Of a stretch of DNA of 64,000 bases, positions 14,237 through 22,229 are shown piece by piece. The notes under the pieces are model-generated. The model had not been told where the DNA came from. It was given only the letters and a program-made list of their open reading frames with translations, and searched no databases. Made by a program: the position numbers and the translations under genes. Location of the stretch: assembly GCF_022760955.1 (NCBI RefSeq), contig NZ_JAKTNU010000001.1, forward strand, positions 67,507-131,506. The letters run 5' to 3'. This DNA comes from Thermus neutrinimicus. Lineage in GTDB: Bacteria; Deinococcota; Deinococci; Deinococcales; Thermaceae. Numbering within the stretch: position 1 is the stretch's first letter; every line of letters starts with the position of its first letter.

Positions 14237-14900
14237 AGAGCACCTCCATTAACCAAGGGAGGCGTTCCCCCCTTAGGCCCAAGACTTCCGCCGGGGAGCC
14301 CTCCTCCAGGACCCTCCCCCCTTTCAAGAGCACCAACCGGTCTGCCCGCTGGGCCTCCTCCACGTGGTGGAGGGCCACGAGAACCGCACCCCGTCCCTTA
14401 GCCCCCACCCAAGCCCAGAACCGCTCCCGGCCCTGGGGGTCCAAGGCGGCGGTGGGCTCGTCCAAAAGCCAGATGGGAGGGTCGCCCATGAGGCCTGCCG
14501 CCAGGGCTAGGCGTTGGCGCTGGCCCCCGGAAAGCTCCCCTACCCGCCTCCTTAGAAGCCTTTCCAACCCCATGCGTTCCAAGGCCTCCTCCAAGGCCCC
14601 CTTATCCAAACCCTTGACCTTGCGGGCGCCCTCGAGGACCTCCCAGGCCCGCAGGTGGGGAAAGAGCCTGGGGGCCTGGGGAAGGTAGGCCCTTAGGGGA
14701 AGGACCCGGGGGTCCCGGGGGGCGTGGGAGAGAAGGGCCGCCATACCCCCATCCGGCTTGAGCCGCCCTGCCAATAGGGCCAAAAGGGTGCTCTTCCCCG
14801 CCCCGTTGGGGCCCAGGAGCCCCACCACCCCCCCGGCCACCTGCAGGGTGACCCCCTGAAGCCTTCCCCTCTTGCTCAAGTTCTCCGCCGCCACCACCAC
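14220..14900 (-). CDS. nosF: ABC transporter ATPase, NosF-like
   Basis: A 226-residue ABC ATPase with Walker A GPNGAGKST, signature LSGGQRQRLALA, Walker B IWLLDEPT and the switch histidine in VALHHVEEA. It is short, as NosF and other ABC-2 ATPases are. It overlaps nosD upstream by 25 nt and the first nosL downstream by 17 nt, so expression is tightly coupled. It would energise the NosDFY complex; the alternative of an unrelated exporter is unlikely with NosD and NosL on both sides. Confidence 0.88.
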   Translation of the reverse strand: MVVAAENLSKRGRLQGVTLQVAGGVVGLLGPNGAGKSTLLALLAGRLKPDGGMAALLSHAPRDPRVLPLRAYLPQAPRLFPHLRAWEVLEGARKVKGLDKGALEEALERMGLERLLRRRVGELSGGQRQRLALAAGLMGDPPIWLLDEPTAALDPQGRERFWAWVGAKGRGAVLVALHHVEEAQRADRLVLLKGGRVLEEGSPAEVLGLRGERLPWLMEVLYEEPA

Positions 14901-16069
14901 AAAACACCTCCAAAAACCCCCAGGAAGATCCAGGGCCCCTGAAAGGCCACGGCCTTGGGCAAGGGAGCCGCTTGGGCATCGGCCAAGGCCACGAGCCTCA
15001 GCCCGGGCACCTGGGCCTCCGCCGCCTCCCAGAGGACAATCCCCGGGGAAAGGGCAAAAAGGGAAAGCTCCGGTTGCCGGGCGAGAAGGAGGGCAAAACT
15101 GCTGGTGGGGAGGTGGGGTACCGGAAGGCCCGAGGCCCGGTCGTACCCGTTCGCCACCACCTGGACCCTGGCCTCGGGATCGTCCACCAGGAGGTCATAG
15201 AGGTTGCCGAGGAAGCGGTTCCCCTTCACCTGGGCGGAGTTCCCACCCCGTTCGCGGGTGATGCGCAAGGCGGTGCCGTTTTCCTGGAAGCGGTTACCCT
15301 GCACCCGGGCCTCCGCGGCGTCCATCAGGACCAACCCCAGGGTGTTTTCCAGGAAAAGGTTGCCCTCGGCCACCGTACCCCTTTCGTCTTGCAGGAGAAG
15401 GCCGTAGGCTACGGGGCTTTTGTGGCCCTCCAGGCGGTTAATCCGGATCCGGTTTTGCGCCCCGTGCATCACCGCATTGCCGATGCCGTTTTTTATGGAC
15501 ACGTTCCCTTCTATGTCCACCTCCCAGGAAAACATCACGTGAAAGCCATAACGCCCATTTCCCTCCAAGAGGTTGTCCCGTATCCGCATCCCGGGGCTGT
15601 ATTCCACGTAAATCCCTTCCATAAACCCCCGAAGGTGGCTTCCCTCCACCCGGGCGTTGGGGCTGGAGTAGACCAAGACCCCCGGGGAAGCCCCTAGGCC
15701 CTGGGCCTTAAGCCCCCGCACGGCGGCCATGGGGGAGTCCTCCATCCGCACCGCGGTGGGAGCACCCTCCACCCGTATCCCCTCGAGGAGACACCCCCGG
15801 CAACCCCCAAGGTAGATGGCCGCATCCGGCTCAAAGAAGTCGTCCTCCGGCCCCGCCCCCACCACCGTGAGGCCCCTCACCCGTATGCCCGGGGCCAGGA
15901 GGCTTAGGGTGTGCCCCCTGTCCCCCCGCAGGACCGCTCCCTCCCCCTCCACCAAAAGGCCGGGGGTAGCCAGGACCAAGGGCCCCCTCACCTCCCCCCT
16001 TAGCTGGAGGACCGGCGCGGCGAGGGCCACGCCCAGGAAAAGGGGCCACCACCCCAAAGGGCGCATCAC
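14876..16069 (-). CDS. nosD: NosD-like periplasmic beta-helix protein
   Basis: A 397-residue protein with an N-terminal signal (WWPLFLGVALAAP), a body of short beta-helix repeats typical of NosD/CASH domains (for example GIYVEYSPGMRIRDNLLEG, NAVMHGAQNRIRINRLEGH, GLVLMDAAEARVQGNRF), and a C-terminal membrane anchor (WIFLGVFGGVLWWWRRRT). NosD forms the periplasmic part of the NosDFY copper-delivery machine. It is the first gene of the leftward run and faces the PCuAC gene across a 100-bp control region with a large inverted repeat. No nosZ is present in the window. Confidence 0.88.
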   Translation of the reverse strand: MMRPLGWWPLFLGVALAAPVLQLRGEVRGPLVLATPGLLVEGEGAVLRGDRGHTLSLLAPGIRVRGLTVVGAGPEDDFFEPDAAIYLGGCRGCLLEGIRVEGAPTAVRMEDSPMAAVRGLKAQGLGASPGVLVYSSPNARVEGSHLRGFMEGIYVEYSPGMRIRDNLLEGNGRYGFHVMFSWEVDIEGNVSIKNGIGNAVMHGAQNRIRINRLEGHKSPVAYGLLLQDERGTVAEGNLFLENTLGLVLMDAAEARVQGNRFQENGTALRITRERGGNSAQVKGNRFLGNLYDLLVDDPEARVQVVANGYDRASGLPVPHLPTSSFALLLARQPELSLFALSPGIVLWEAAEAQVPGLRLVALADAQAAPLPKAVAFQGPWIFLGVFGGVLWWWRRRT

Positions 16070-16093
16070 CCTAAGGGTAGGCCTGGGGGGTGG

Positions 16094-16143
16094 GACATTC
16101 GTACTCCCGTGAAATGTGCCCTAAATCACGGAGTACATTTGTC
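16094..16143. promoter_or_regulatory. 50-bp inverted repeat between nosD and PCuAC operons
   Basis: The left arm GACATTCGTACTCCCGTGA (16094-16112) pairs with the right arm TCACGGAGTACATTTGTC (16126-16143), with one extra C and a 3-base mismatch, around a 13-bp spacer. It fills half of the 100-bp divergent intergenic region, so it is probably an operator for a dimeric or tandem regulator controlling both copper operons. I do not recognise the site; the G/C tract pattern of CsoR sites is not obvious. A terminator is unlikely because both flanking genes read away from it. Confidence 0.65.
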
Positions 16144-16169
16144 CTCTTCCCGGTTGGTAAGGTGAACCC

Positions 16170-16583
16170 GTGAGGTGGCTTGTGATCCTCCTGGGAGGCC
16201 TGGCCCTGGCCCAGGCGGTGGCCACACCCGGCTGGGTCCGCCTGGTGCCCCCGGTGGTGAAGGACACCGCCGCCTACCTGACCCTGGAAAACCGGGGGAA
16301 GACCCCCTTGCGCCTGGTGGGGGGGGAAACGGAGGTGGCCGAGCGGGTTTCCATCCACGTGGACTACCGGGAAACCCGGGGAGGCCAGGTGGTCCTGGGC
16401 ATGCGCCCCCTGGCCTACCTGGACATCCCCCCGGGAGGCCGGGTGGAGTTTCGCCCCGGCAAGTACCACCTCATGCTGGAAGGGCTCAAACGCCCCCTAA
16501 AGGCGGGGGAGAAGGTGACCCTGGTGCTTAAGTTCCAAGACGGTGGTAGGCTCAAGGTAATCCTGCCGGTGGAGATGCGATGA
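16170..16583 (+). CDS. PCuAC-type periplasmic Cu(I) chaperone
   Basis: A 137-residue exported protein (signal MRWLVILLGGLALAQA) of the PCuAC/DUF461 family. Candidate Cu(I) ligands are H63, M78, H100 and M102; M78 and H100 are separated by 21 residues, as in the canonical HM-X10-M-X21-HXM motif, but the first Met is missing and the first spacing is longer. In T. thermophilus the PCuAC protein loads Cu into the CuA site of cytochrome ba3 subunit II (established). The start is GTG 16170 with AAGGTG upstream. It overlaps the SCO gene by 4 nt. Confidence 0.88.
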   Translation: MRWLVILLGGLALAQAVATPGWVRLVPPVVKDTAAYLTLENRGKTPLRLVGGETEVAERVSIHVDYRETRGGQVVLGMRPLAYLDIPPGGRVEFRPGKYHLMLEGLKRPLKAGEKVTLVLKFQDGGRLKVILPVEMR

Positions 16584-17170
16584 AAGGAAAACTCCTCTTG
16601 CCCGTCCTCCTGGTCCTCGGCCTGGTGGGGGTGGCGTACCTCCTCCTGCCCAAGGGCTCCCACAGCTTCTACGGCACCCGGCTTCTGAATCCCAAGCCCG
16701 TGGACTTTGCCCTCGAGGGGCCCCAGGGCTCGGTGCGGCTCTCCCAGTTCCGGGACAAGCTGGTCCTCATCTTCTTCGGCTACGTCCACTGCCCCGACGT
16801 CTGCCCCACCACCATGCTGGCCCTGAAGCGGGCCTACGAGAGGCTCTCCCCCAGGGAGCAGGAGGGGGTGCAGGTGATCTTCATCAGCGTGGACCCCGAG
16901 CGGGATACCCCACAGGTCTCCGACCAGTACGCCAAGAGTTTCCACCCCAGCTTCCTGGGCCTCACGGGTAGCCCTCAGACCATCCAGGAGGTGGCCCGGA
17001 CCTTCGGGGTCTACTACCAGAAGACCCAATACCGGGACCCCGGGGAGTACCTGGTGGACCACACCGCCACCACCTTCGTGGTGAAGGAGGGCAACCTGGT
17101 CCTTCTCTTCAGCCCGGACAAGGTGGAGGAAACGGAGAGGGTGGTGGCAGACCTCAAAGCCTTGTTGTAA
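16580..17170 (+). CDS. SCO1/SenC family thiol-disulfide/copper protein
   Basis: A 196-residue membrane-anchored thioredoxin-fold protein. An N-terminal segment (residues 5-23) anchors it facing the periplasm. C71 and C75 form the CxxxC motif in YVHCPDVCPTTM and H161 (DHTAT) is the third Cu ligand, so all key residues are present. SCO proteins reduce or metallate the CuA site of oxidases; in Thermus the reductase role is documented. It is coupled to the PCuAC gene by an ATGA overlap. Confidence 0.93.
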   Translation: MKGKLLLPVLLVLGLVGVAYLLLPKGSHSFYGTRLLNPKPVDFALEGPQGSVRLSQFRDKLVLIFFGYVHCPDVCPTTMLALKRAYERLSPREQEGVQVIFISVDPERDTPQVSDQYAKSFHPSFLGLTGSPQTIQEVARTFGVYYQKTQYRDPGEYLVDHTATTFVVKEGNLVLLFSPDKVEETERVVADLKALL

Positions 17171-17179
17171 ACTACCTCT

Positions 17180-17518
17180 ATGGAATTCCTCAGGGATTTG
17201 CTTCAAAGGATTTCCGAGAAGGCCCGTTTGGCCACCAGCGAGGTGGAGAAGCGTTTGCAGGAAATAAAGGAGAGGTTGGACCAGGACGGGGACGGCACGC
17301 CTGACCTGGTGGAAAAGGCCTTTCAGGAGGCTAGGGAGGCCCTCGAGGAGGCCAAGGCCCGCCTGGCAGAACTGGACCAGGATGGGGACGGGATTCCCGA
17401 CAAGCTGAAAGGGCTTGCCGAAAAAGCCGCCCAGGCCGCCGAAACCGCCAAGGCCAAGGCGGAGGAAGCCGCCCGGCTCCTTAAGGAACGCCTGGGCAAG
17501 GGGGATTCCCAAGCCTAG
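17180..17518 (+). CDS. Small coiled-coil protein with two EF-hand/TSP3-like loops
   Basis: A 112-residue charged, mostly helical protein without signal peptide. Two units of about 32 residues repeat: an Ala/Glu/Lys coiled-coil helix and a loop DQDGDGTPD (residues 34-42) or DQDGDGIPD (66-74). The loops match the DxDxDG calcium pattern of EF-hands and thrombospondin type 3 repeats; the first keeps a Glu at EF position 12 (E45), the second has Lys (K77). Calcium binding is likely. I know no such family by name. It lies 9 bp after SCO, probably in the same transcript. Confidence 0.75.
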   Translation: MEFLRDLLQRISEKARLATSEVEKRLQEIKERLDQDGDGTPDLVEKAFQEAREALEEAKARLAELDQDGDGIPDKLKGLAEKAAQAAETAKAKAEEAARLLKERLGKGDSQA

Positions 17519-17525
17519 AAAGGGA

Positions 17526-18323
17526 TCAACCCAGGGCCACGTCCAGGGCCATCATGAGGGCAAAGCCCGTCATCACCCCGAAGGTGGAGATATCCCCGTG
17601 GCCCTCCGCCTGGCTTTCCGGGATAACCTCCTCCACGATCACGAAAACCATGGCCCCCGCCGCCAGGGCCATGAGGTAGGGCAATAGGGCAAACATGTGG
17701 GCCACCAAAAGCGCCCCCAAGAGGGCGCCAACGGGTTCCACGATGGCGGAAAGCTGCCCGTAAAACCAGGCCTTTCCCGCCCCGATTCCCGCCCGCCTCA
17801 AGGGCCAGGCCACCGCCAGGCCCTCGGGTAGGTTTTGCAGGCCGATGCCCACCGCCAAGGCCATGGCCCCGCCCAGGGTGGCCGCCCCCGTGGGGTCCAG
17901 CCCCGCGGCCCCAAAGGCCACCCCCACCGCTAGGCCCTCGGGAAAGTTGTGGAGGGTGATGGCCAGGATCAGCAAGGTGGTGCGCCGCCACAGGGTGCGA
18001 ATCCCCTCCTCCTGCGCCCCTGGCCCCAGGTGCACATGGGGAAGGAAGCGGTCCAGGAGGCGCAACAAAGCCCCACCCAGAAGGAAGCCCACCACCGCAG
18101 GCACCCAGGGAACCATCCCCTGAGCCTCAGCCATCTCCATGCCTGGAAGGAGAAGGGAAAAGACGCTGGCCGCCAGCATCACCCCAGCGGCGAAGCCCAG
18201 CATCCCATCCAGAAGCTTGCGGCTGGGCTCCTGCGCCAGGAACACGCTGGCGGCCCCCACCGCGGTGAGCCCCCAGGTGAAGAGCCCTCCCAAGAGGGCG
18301 TAGAGGTAAATCGGAGCTTCCAT
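17526..18323 (-). CDS. ZIP family metal transporter, GufA type
   Basis: A 265-residue polytopic membrane protein with about eight segments. HNFPEGLAVG and QNLPEGLAVA are the paired ZIP motifs of helices 4 and 5, with a His-containing loop (PHVHLGPG) before them. Likely imports Zn, Mn or Fe. ATG 18323 (MEAPIYLY) is chosen over upstream ATGs because those would lie within or beyond the promoter and palindrome. It is expected to be repressed by a metal-dependent regulator through that palindrome. Confidence 0.9.
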   Translation of the reverse strand: MEAPIYLYALLGGLFTWGLTAVGAASVFLAQEPSRKLLDGMLGFAAGVMLAASVFSLLLPGMEMAEAQGMVPWVPAVVGFLLGGALLRLLDRFLPHVHLGPGAQEEGIRTLWRRTTLLILAITLHNFPEGLAVGVAFGAAGLDPTGAATLGGAMALAVGIGLQNLPEGLAVAWPLRRAGIGAGKAWFYGQLSAIVEPVGALLGALLVAHMFALLPYLMALAAGAMVFVIVEEVIPESQAEGHGDISTFGVMTGFALMMALDVALG

Positions 18324-18359
18324 GACCTGCATTTTAGGTATACCTAAAACCCGGGTCAA
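18324..18359 (-). promoter_or_regulatory. ZIP promoter with 18-bp perfect palindrome
   Basis: On the minus strand: -35 TTGACC (18359-18354), 17-bp spacer, -10 TAAAAT (18336-18331), 7 nt, then ATG at 18323. The perfect palindrome TTTTAGGTATACCTAAAA (18332-18349) covers most of the spacer and the -10. Its TTAGG/CCTAA half-sites resemble DtxR/IdeR-family operators. Binding there would block polymerase, so metal-dependent repression is the simple reading. Confidence 0.75.
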
Positions 18360-18388
18360 GCCTTGGTTGGGGTATCCTGAAGTAAGGT

Positions 18389-19453
18389 ATGCTGGATAAG
18401 CTTGCGCGCCTAGAAGAGGAATACCGGGAGCTGGAAGCGCTCCTTGCCGACCCGGAGGTCCTTAAGAACCAGAAGCGCTACCAGGCCCTCTCCCGGCGGT
18501 ATGCGGAGATGGGGGAGGTGATCGCCCTCATCCGGGAGTACCAGAAGGTGCTGGAGCACCTGGAGGGGGTGGAGGGCCTCCTCGAGGATCCCGAGCTAAA
18601 GGAGGAGGCCAAGGCGGAAAAGGAAGCCCTTCTCGTCCGCAAGGCGGAACTGGAACGGGAGCTGGAGCGCCACCTTTTGCCCAAAGACCCCATGGACGAG
18701 CGGGACGCCATCGTGGAGATCCGCGCCGGCACCGGGGGCGAGGAGGCCGCCCTTTTTGCCCGGGACCTTTTGCAGATGTACCTGCGCTTCGCCGAGGAGA
18801 TGGGGTTTGAAACGGAGGTCCTGGACTCCCATCCCACGGATCTGGGAGGCTTCTCCAAGGTGGTCTTCGAGGTGCGGGGGCCCGGGGCCTACGGTACCTT
18901 CAAGTACGAAAGCGGGGTCCACCGGGTGCAGCGGGTACCGGCCACGGAAACCCAGGGGCGGATCCACACCTCCACGGCCACGGTGGCCGTCTTGCCCAAG
19001 GCGGAGGAGTCCGATTTCCAGCTCAACATGGAGGAGATCCGCATCGACGTGATGCGGGCCTCGGGGCCCGGGGGCCAGGGGGTGAACACCACGGACAGCG
19101 CCGTGCGGGTGGTCCACCTGCCCACGGGGATCATGGTCACCTGCCAGGACTCCCGCAGCCAGATCAAGAACCGGGAAAAGGCCCTCATGATCCTGCGAAG
19201 CCGCCTCCTGGAGATGAAGCGGGCCGAGGAGGCGGAGAGGCTCCGAAAGACCCGCCTGGCCCAGATCGGCACCGGGGAGCGTTCGGAGAAGATCCGCACC
19301 TACAACTTTCCCCAGTCCCGGGTCACGGACCACCGTATCGGCTTCACCACCCATGACCTCGAGGGCGTTCTCTCGGGGCACCTCCAGCCCCTCCTGGAGG
19401 CCCTCAAACGGGCCGACCAGGAACGGCAGCTGGAGGCCTTGACGGAAGCGTGA
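18389..19453 (+). CDS. prfA: Peptide chain release factor 1
   Basis: A 354-residue class I release factor for UAA/UAG. The GGQ motif is in ASGPGGQGVNTTDSAVR, and the upstream helical hairpin and domain 2 are complete. The stop-codon recognition (PxT) tripeptide appears as PAT in RVPATETQGR. The start ATG 18389 has AAGTAAGG nearby. The Nudix gene follows with a 4-nt overlap. Confidence 0.96.
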   Translation: MLDKLARLEEEYRELEALLADPEVLKNQKRYQALSRRYAEMGEVIALIREYQKVLEHLEGVEGLLEDPELKEEAKAEKEALLVRKAELERELERHLLPKDPMDERDAIVEIRAGTGGEEAALFARDLLQMYLRFAEEMGFETEVLDSHPTDLGGFSKVVFEVRGPGAYGTFKYESGVHRVQRVPATETQGRIHTSTATVAVLPKAEESDFQLNMEEIRIDVMRASGPGGQGVNTTDSAVRVVHLPTGIMVTCQDSRSQIKNREKALMILRSRLLEMKRAEEAERLRKTRLAQIGTGERSEKIRTYNFPQSRVTDHRIGFTTHDLEGVLSGHLQPLLEALKRADQERQLEALTEA

Positions 19454-19920
19454 TGCGCCGCGAGATCCTGGTGGTGGCGGCCATCCTGTTGGACCGCCAG
19501 GGCCGGGTCCTTCTGGTGGGGAACGATTGGGGCAGGCGGGGCCAGGTGCGCTACACCCTCCCCGGCGGCACCGTGGAACCCGGGGAAACCGTCCTGGAAG
19601 CCCTGGTGCGGGAGGTGCGGGAGGAGACCGGCCTAAAGGTGAAGGCCATTGAACACCTGGCCTACGCCATCCAGGTGGAGGACCGCCGCAAGAACGAGCG
19701 CACCCTGGCCATGGCCTTCCGAGCCAGCTACGAGGGGCTTTTGAACCCCAGGGATCCCGACGGCCACATCGTGGAAGCCCGCTTCTTCGCCCCGGAGGAG
19801 GTGGCGGTCAAACTTGCCGGCCACCGCCCCCTTCTGGAACCCCTGCTGGACTACCTTGGGGGGGAGCGGGGCCGGTTTTACGCCTACACCGGCTGGAGCC
19901 AGCCGGGAACGCGGGTATAA
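19450..19920 (+). CDS. Nudix hydrolase
   Basis: A 156-residue Nudix protein. The box GGTVEPGETVLEALVREVREETG is complete (residues about 37-59). The rest is a plain Nudix fold with no extra domain, so substrate cannot be predicted; nucleotide-derivative hydrolysis is the family default. It is translationally coupled to prfA by a 4-nt overlap. Confidence 0.88.
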   Translation: MMRREILVVAAILLDRQGRVLLVGNDWGRRGQVRYTLPGGTVEPGETVLEALVREVREETGLKVKAIEHLAYAIQVEDRRKNERTLAMAFRASYEGLLNPRDPDGHIVEARFFAPEEVAVKLAGHRPLLEPLLDYLGGERGRFYAYTGWSQPGTRV

Positions 19921-19927
19921 CCCAGGA

Positions 19928-20614
19928 TCAAGGGCCCAGTTTCCGCTTTAGGTAGGCGGCGAGCTCCTCTATGGCCCTTCTCAGGGCCCGCTGCTCCTCC
20001 ACTAGGGCCTCGAGGGGGTCCTTGGCCTCCTGTGCGGAAAGGGTCTTGAAGAGGAGGGTGGGGTTACCGCACCGGGGGCAAACGAGGCCGGCGGGGCGGA
20101 CCGAGGGAGCGTAGAAGATGCGGGTGCGGCACCGGGGGCATAAGAGGTACTTCACCCCCGAGGCCTCCCCTTTGCGCACCGCCTCTTCCAGCTCCAAGGC
20201 CTCCTCCCGGGGGAAGCCTAAGAAGAAATCCTCCCCCACCTGAACCGAGCCGGGATCCTCCCGGGTGGGCTTCAGCTCCCCCTGTCCCCCCTCGGGGGTC
20301 TCCCAGGTAAACCCGTTCCAGCGGAAGTGGCGGAGGTGCTTTCTCCCTTCCCGATCCTCAATCTCCACGATGAGCTGAAGGACGGGATCCTTGGGATAGT
20401 AGTACAGGCGCACCGCTTGCACCCCGGAAAGGCTCTTGCTGCGAGGCAGGGTGTAGGCCAAGGGACCCTCCCCCTTGGCGGGGTATCCCACCAGGCGTTC
20501 CAGGTCGTAGAGGGTGAGGCCGGGGCGTTCCATATCCCCGAAGAGGAGGCCTTCCACATACCGGAAGGCTTCCTCCAGATCAGAGCCTTGCCCCTTACCC
20601 AGGCCGGGGTCCAT
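19928..20614 (-). CDS. Uncharacterised zinc-ribbon protein
   Basis: A 228-residue cytosolic protein that I do not recognise. The N-terminal 150 residues look like an alpha/beta domain ([26 protein letters not shown]). Residues about 160-190 hold [10 protein letters not shown] and CPRCGNP, two CxxC knuckles forming a zinc ribbon. The C-terminus is a charged helix ([24 protein letters not shown]), perhaps for oligomerisation. It has its own leaderless-type promoter (TAAACT 20626-20621, 6 nt before ATG). Confidence 0.7.
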   Translation of the reverse strand: MDPGLGKGQGSDLEEAFRYVEGLLFGDMERPGLTLYDLERLVGYPAKGEGPLAYTLPRSKSLSGVQAVRLYYYPKDPVLQLIVEIEDREGRKHLRHFRWNGFTWETPEGGQGELKPTREDPGSVQVGEDFFLGFPREEALELEEAVRKGEASGVKYLLCPRCRTRIFYAPSVRPAGLVCPRCGNPTLLFKTLSAQEAKDPLEALVEEQRALRRAIEELAAYLKRKLGP

Positions 20615-20626
20615 AGGACCAGTTTA
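20615..20626 (-). promoter_or_regulatory. -10 element of zinc-ribbon gene, leaderless type
   Basis: TAAACT on the minus strand is followed by GGTCCT and the ATG at 20614. The remaining 91 bp up to the old yellow enzyme start contain no other feature that I can support except the enzyme's own -10. Confidence 0.5.
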
Positions 20627-20705
20627 TACAAAAGGAGGGCAGGGGCAAACCCGGCCGCCACAGGGGTGGCCCCCCCATTGCCAGGAGCCACCGCCAAGGG
20701 CGCTT

Positions 20706-20717
20706 CATAATGGAGGC
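20706..20717 (+). promoter_or_regulatory. -10 and SD-like spacer before the old yellow enzyme
   Basis: CATAAT (20706-20711) is followed by GGAGGC and ATG 20718. The spacing fits a leaderless start, but GGAGG would also serve as a Shine-Dalgarno sequence for a transcript beginning further upstream; the two readings cannot be separated here. Confidence 0.5.
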
Positions 20718-21767
20718 ATGGCCTTGCTCTTCACCCCCTTGGAACTCGGCGGCCTCCGGCTGAAAAACCGCCTGGCCATGTCCCCCATGTGCCAGTACTC
20801 CGCCACCCAGGAAGGACACGTGACGGACTGGCATCTCCTCCACTACCCCACCAGAGCCCTTGGGGGCGTGGGGCTCATCCTGGTGGAGGCCACCGCCGTG
20901 GAGCCTTTGGGCCGCATCAGCCCCCATGACCTCGGCATCTGGTCGGAGGACCACCTTCCAGGCCTGAAGGAGCTGGCCCGGAGGATCCGGAAAGCGGGAG
21001 CGGTGCCGGGGATCCAGCTGGCCCACGCCGGGCGCAAGGCGGGGACCGCCAGGCCCTGGGAAGGGGGTAAGCCCCTGGGCTGGCGGGTGGTGGGGCCAAG
21101 CCCCATCCCTTTTGACCAGGGCTACCCAGTACCCGAACCCCTGGACGAGGCGGGAATGGAACGCATCCTCCAGGCCTTCGTGGAAGGAGCCAGGCGGGCC
21201 CTTCGGGCGGGCTTTCAGGTGATCGAGCTCCACATGGCCCACGGCTACCTCCTTTCCTCCTTCCTCTCCCCCCTTTCCAACCAGCGCACGGACGCCTATG
21301 GAGGTACCCTGGAAAACCGCATGCGCTTTCCCCTTAGGGTGGCCCAAGCAGTGCGGGAGGTGGTGCCAAGGGAACTTCCCCTTTTCGTGCGGGTATCCGC
21401 CACGGACTGGGGGGAGGGAGGATGGGGCCTCGAGGACACCTTAGCCTTCGCCCGGGGGCTTAAGGAGCTAGGGATAGACCTCCTGGACTGCTCCTCGGGC
21501 GGGGTGGTACCCAGGGTACGGATCCCCTTGGCCCCGGGCTTCCAGGTTCCCTTCGCCGACGCCGTGCGCAAGGGGGTGGGCCTGAGGACGGGGGCTGTGG
21601 GCCTCATCACCACCCCCGAGCAGGCGGAAACCCTTCTGCAAGCGGGAAGCGCCGATCTGGTGCTCTTGGGCCGGATCCTCCTCAGGGACCCCTACTTCCC
21701 CCTAAGGGCCGCCAAGGCCCTGGGGGTGGCCCCGGAGGTGCCGCCCCAGTACCAAAGGGGGTTTTAG
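20718..21767 (+). CDS. Old yellow enzyme family NAD(P)H:flavin oxidoreductase
   Basis: A 349-residue FMN ene-reductase of the thermophilic-like (YqjM) class. MSPMCQYSA carries the class-specific Cys near the flavin, HAGRKA and [19 protein letters not shown] the substrate and FMN residues, and RTDAYGG the conserved loop. From memory it is almost identical to the T. scotoductus chromate reductase CrS, which reduces alkenes and Cr(VI). ATG 20718 ([13 protein letters not shown]) is chosen by homology; an in-frame upstream extension would cross the promoter. The stop overlaps the convergent HEPN gene by 4 nt. Confidence 0.95.
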   Translation: MALLFTPLELGGLRLKNRLAMSPMCQYSATQEGHVTDWHLLHYPTRALGGVGLILVEATAVEPLGRISPHDLGIWSEDHLPGLKELARRIRKAGAVPGIQLAHAGRKAGTARPWEGGKPLGWRVVGPSPIPFDQGYPVPEPLDEAGMERILQAFVEGARRALRAGFQVIELHMAHGYLLSSFLSPLSNQRTDAYGGTLENRMRFPLRVAQAVREVVPRELPLFVRVSATDWGEGGWGLEDTLAFARGLKELGIDLLDCSSGGVVPRVRIPLAPGFQVPFADAVRKGVGLRTGAVGLITTPEQAETLLQAGSADLVLLGRILLRDPYFPLRAAKALGVAPEVPPQYQRGF

Positions 21768-22200
21768 GAAAGGCCCAGGGGAGAAGGGGCGGGATGCGCA
21801 AAGAGCCAGCGCATCTCCCGCCTCAGGGTCTCGGCCAAGCGGGGGCCCTGCTGGGGTAGGGCCTGCCCCTCCGCCAGGGTGTAGACCAAAGCCTCTGCGG
21901 GCACAGGAAGCTCCTGCAAGGGAGGGCGTCGGGATAGCGGGTAGGAATATAGAGCCCATCCAGATAGCGGGCCTTTTCCACCAGATCTTGGGGCACCTCC
22001 AAAGGGAGCTCCTTGAGAAGCCGGGCCACCACGTGCCCCCACGCCTCCTGGCCCAAGTGGAGGTGAAGGGCTTTCACCGCCTTCTGTGCGGCCTGTTGTG
22101 CGGCGAGGCAAGCCCATTCGTGCCGCCCAGCATTCCGGGCTACCCAGGCCATCTCCAGGTCCTTTTCCGCCTGGGAAAACCCGTCCTTGGCCCGGTTCAC
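21764..22200 (-). pseudogene. HEPN-domain protein gene, frameshifted
   Basis: Starting at GTG 22200, codons encode a HEPN domain (FSQAEKDLEMAW, WACLAAQQAAQKAVKALHLH, ARYLDGLYIPTRYPDALP). Near 21921 the frame is lost in a run of C/T on the coding strand. One extra base there would continue into LQELPVPAEALVYTLAEGQ and stop at 21764, restoring a normal HEPN length of about 145 residues. Either the gene is decayed or the sequence lacks one base. No nucleotidyltransferase partner, as in HEPN-MNT toxin-antitoxin pairs, is adjacent. Confidence 0.6.
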
Positions 22201-22229
22201 CCCTTCAGTTTACCGGTAGACTCTTCCCC
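22201..22229. promoter_or_regulatory. Divergent promoters HEPN / qor
   Basis: In 29 bp there are two -10 elements: TAAACT (minus, 22212-22207), 6 nt before GTG 22200, and TAGACT (plus, 22217-22222), 7 nt before ATG 22230. They are 4 bp apart and point away from each other, so both genes would have leaderless mRNAs. Confidence 0.55.

Noticed and set aside
12234-17170. A complete denitrification (N2O reductase) cluster
   Set aside because: No nosZ, nosR or nosX could be found in the window, so only accessory genes are claimed.
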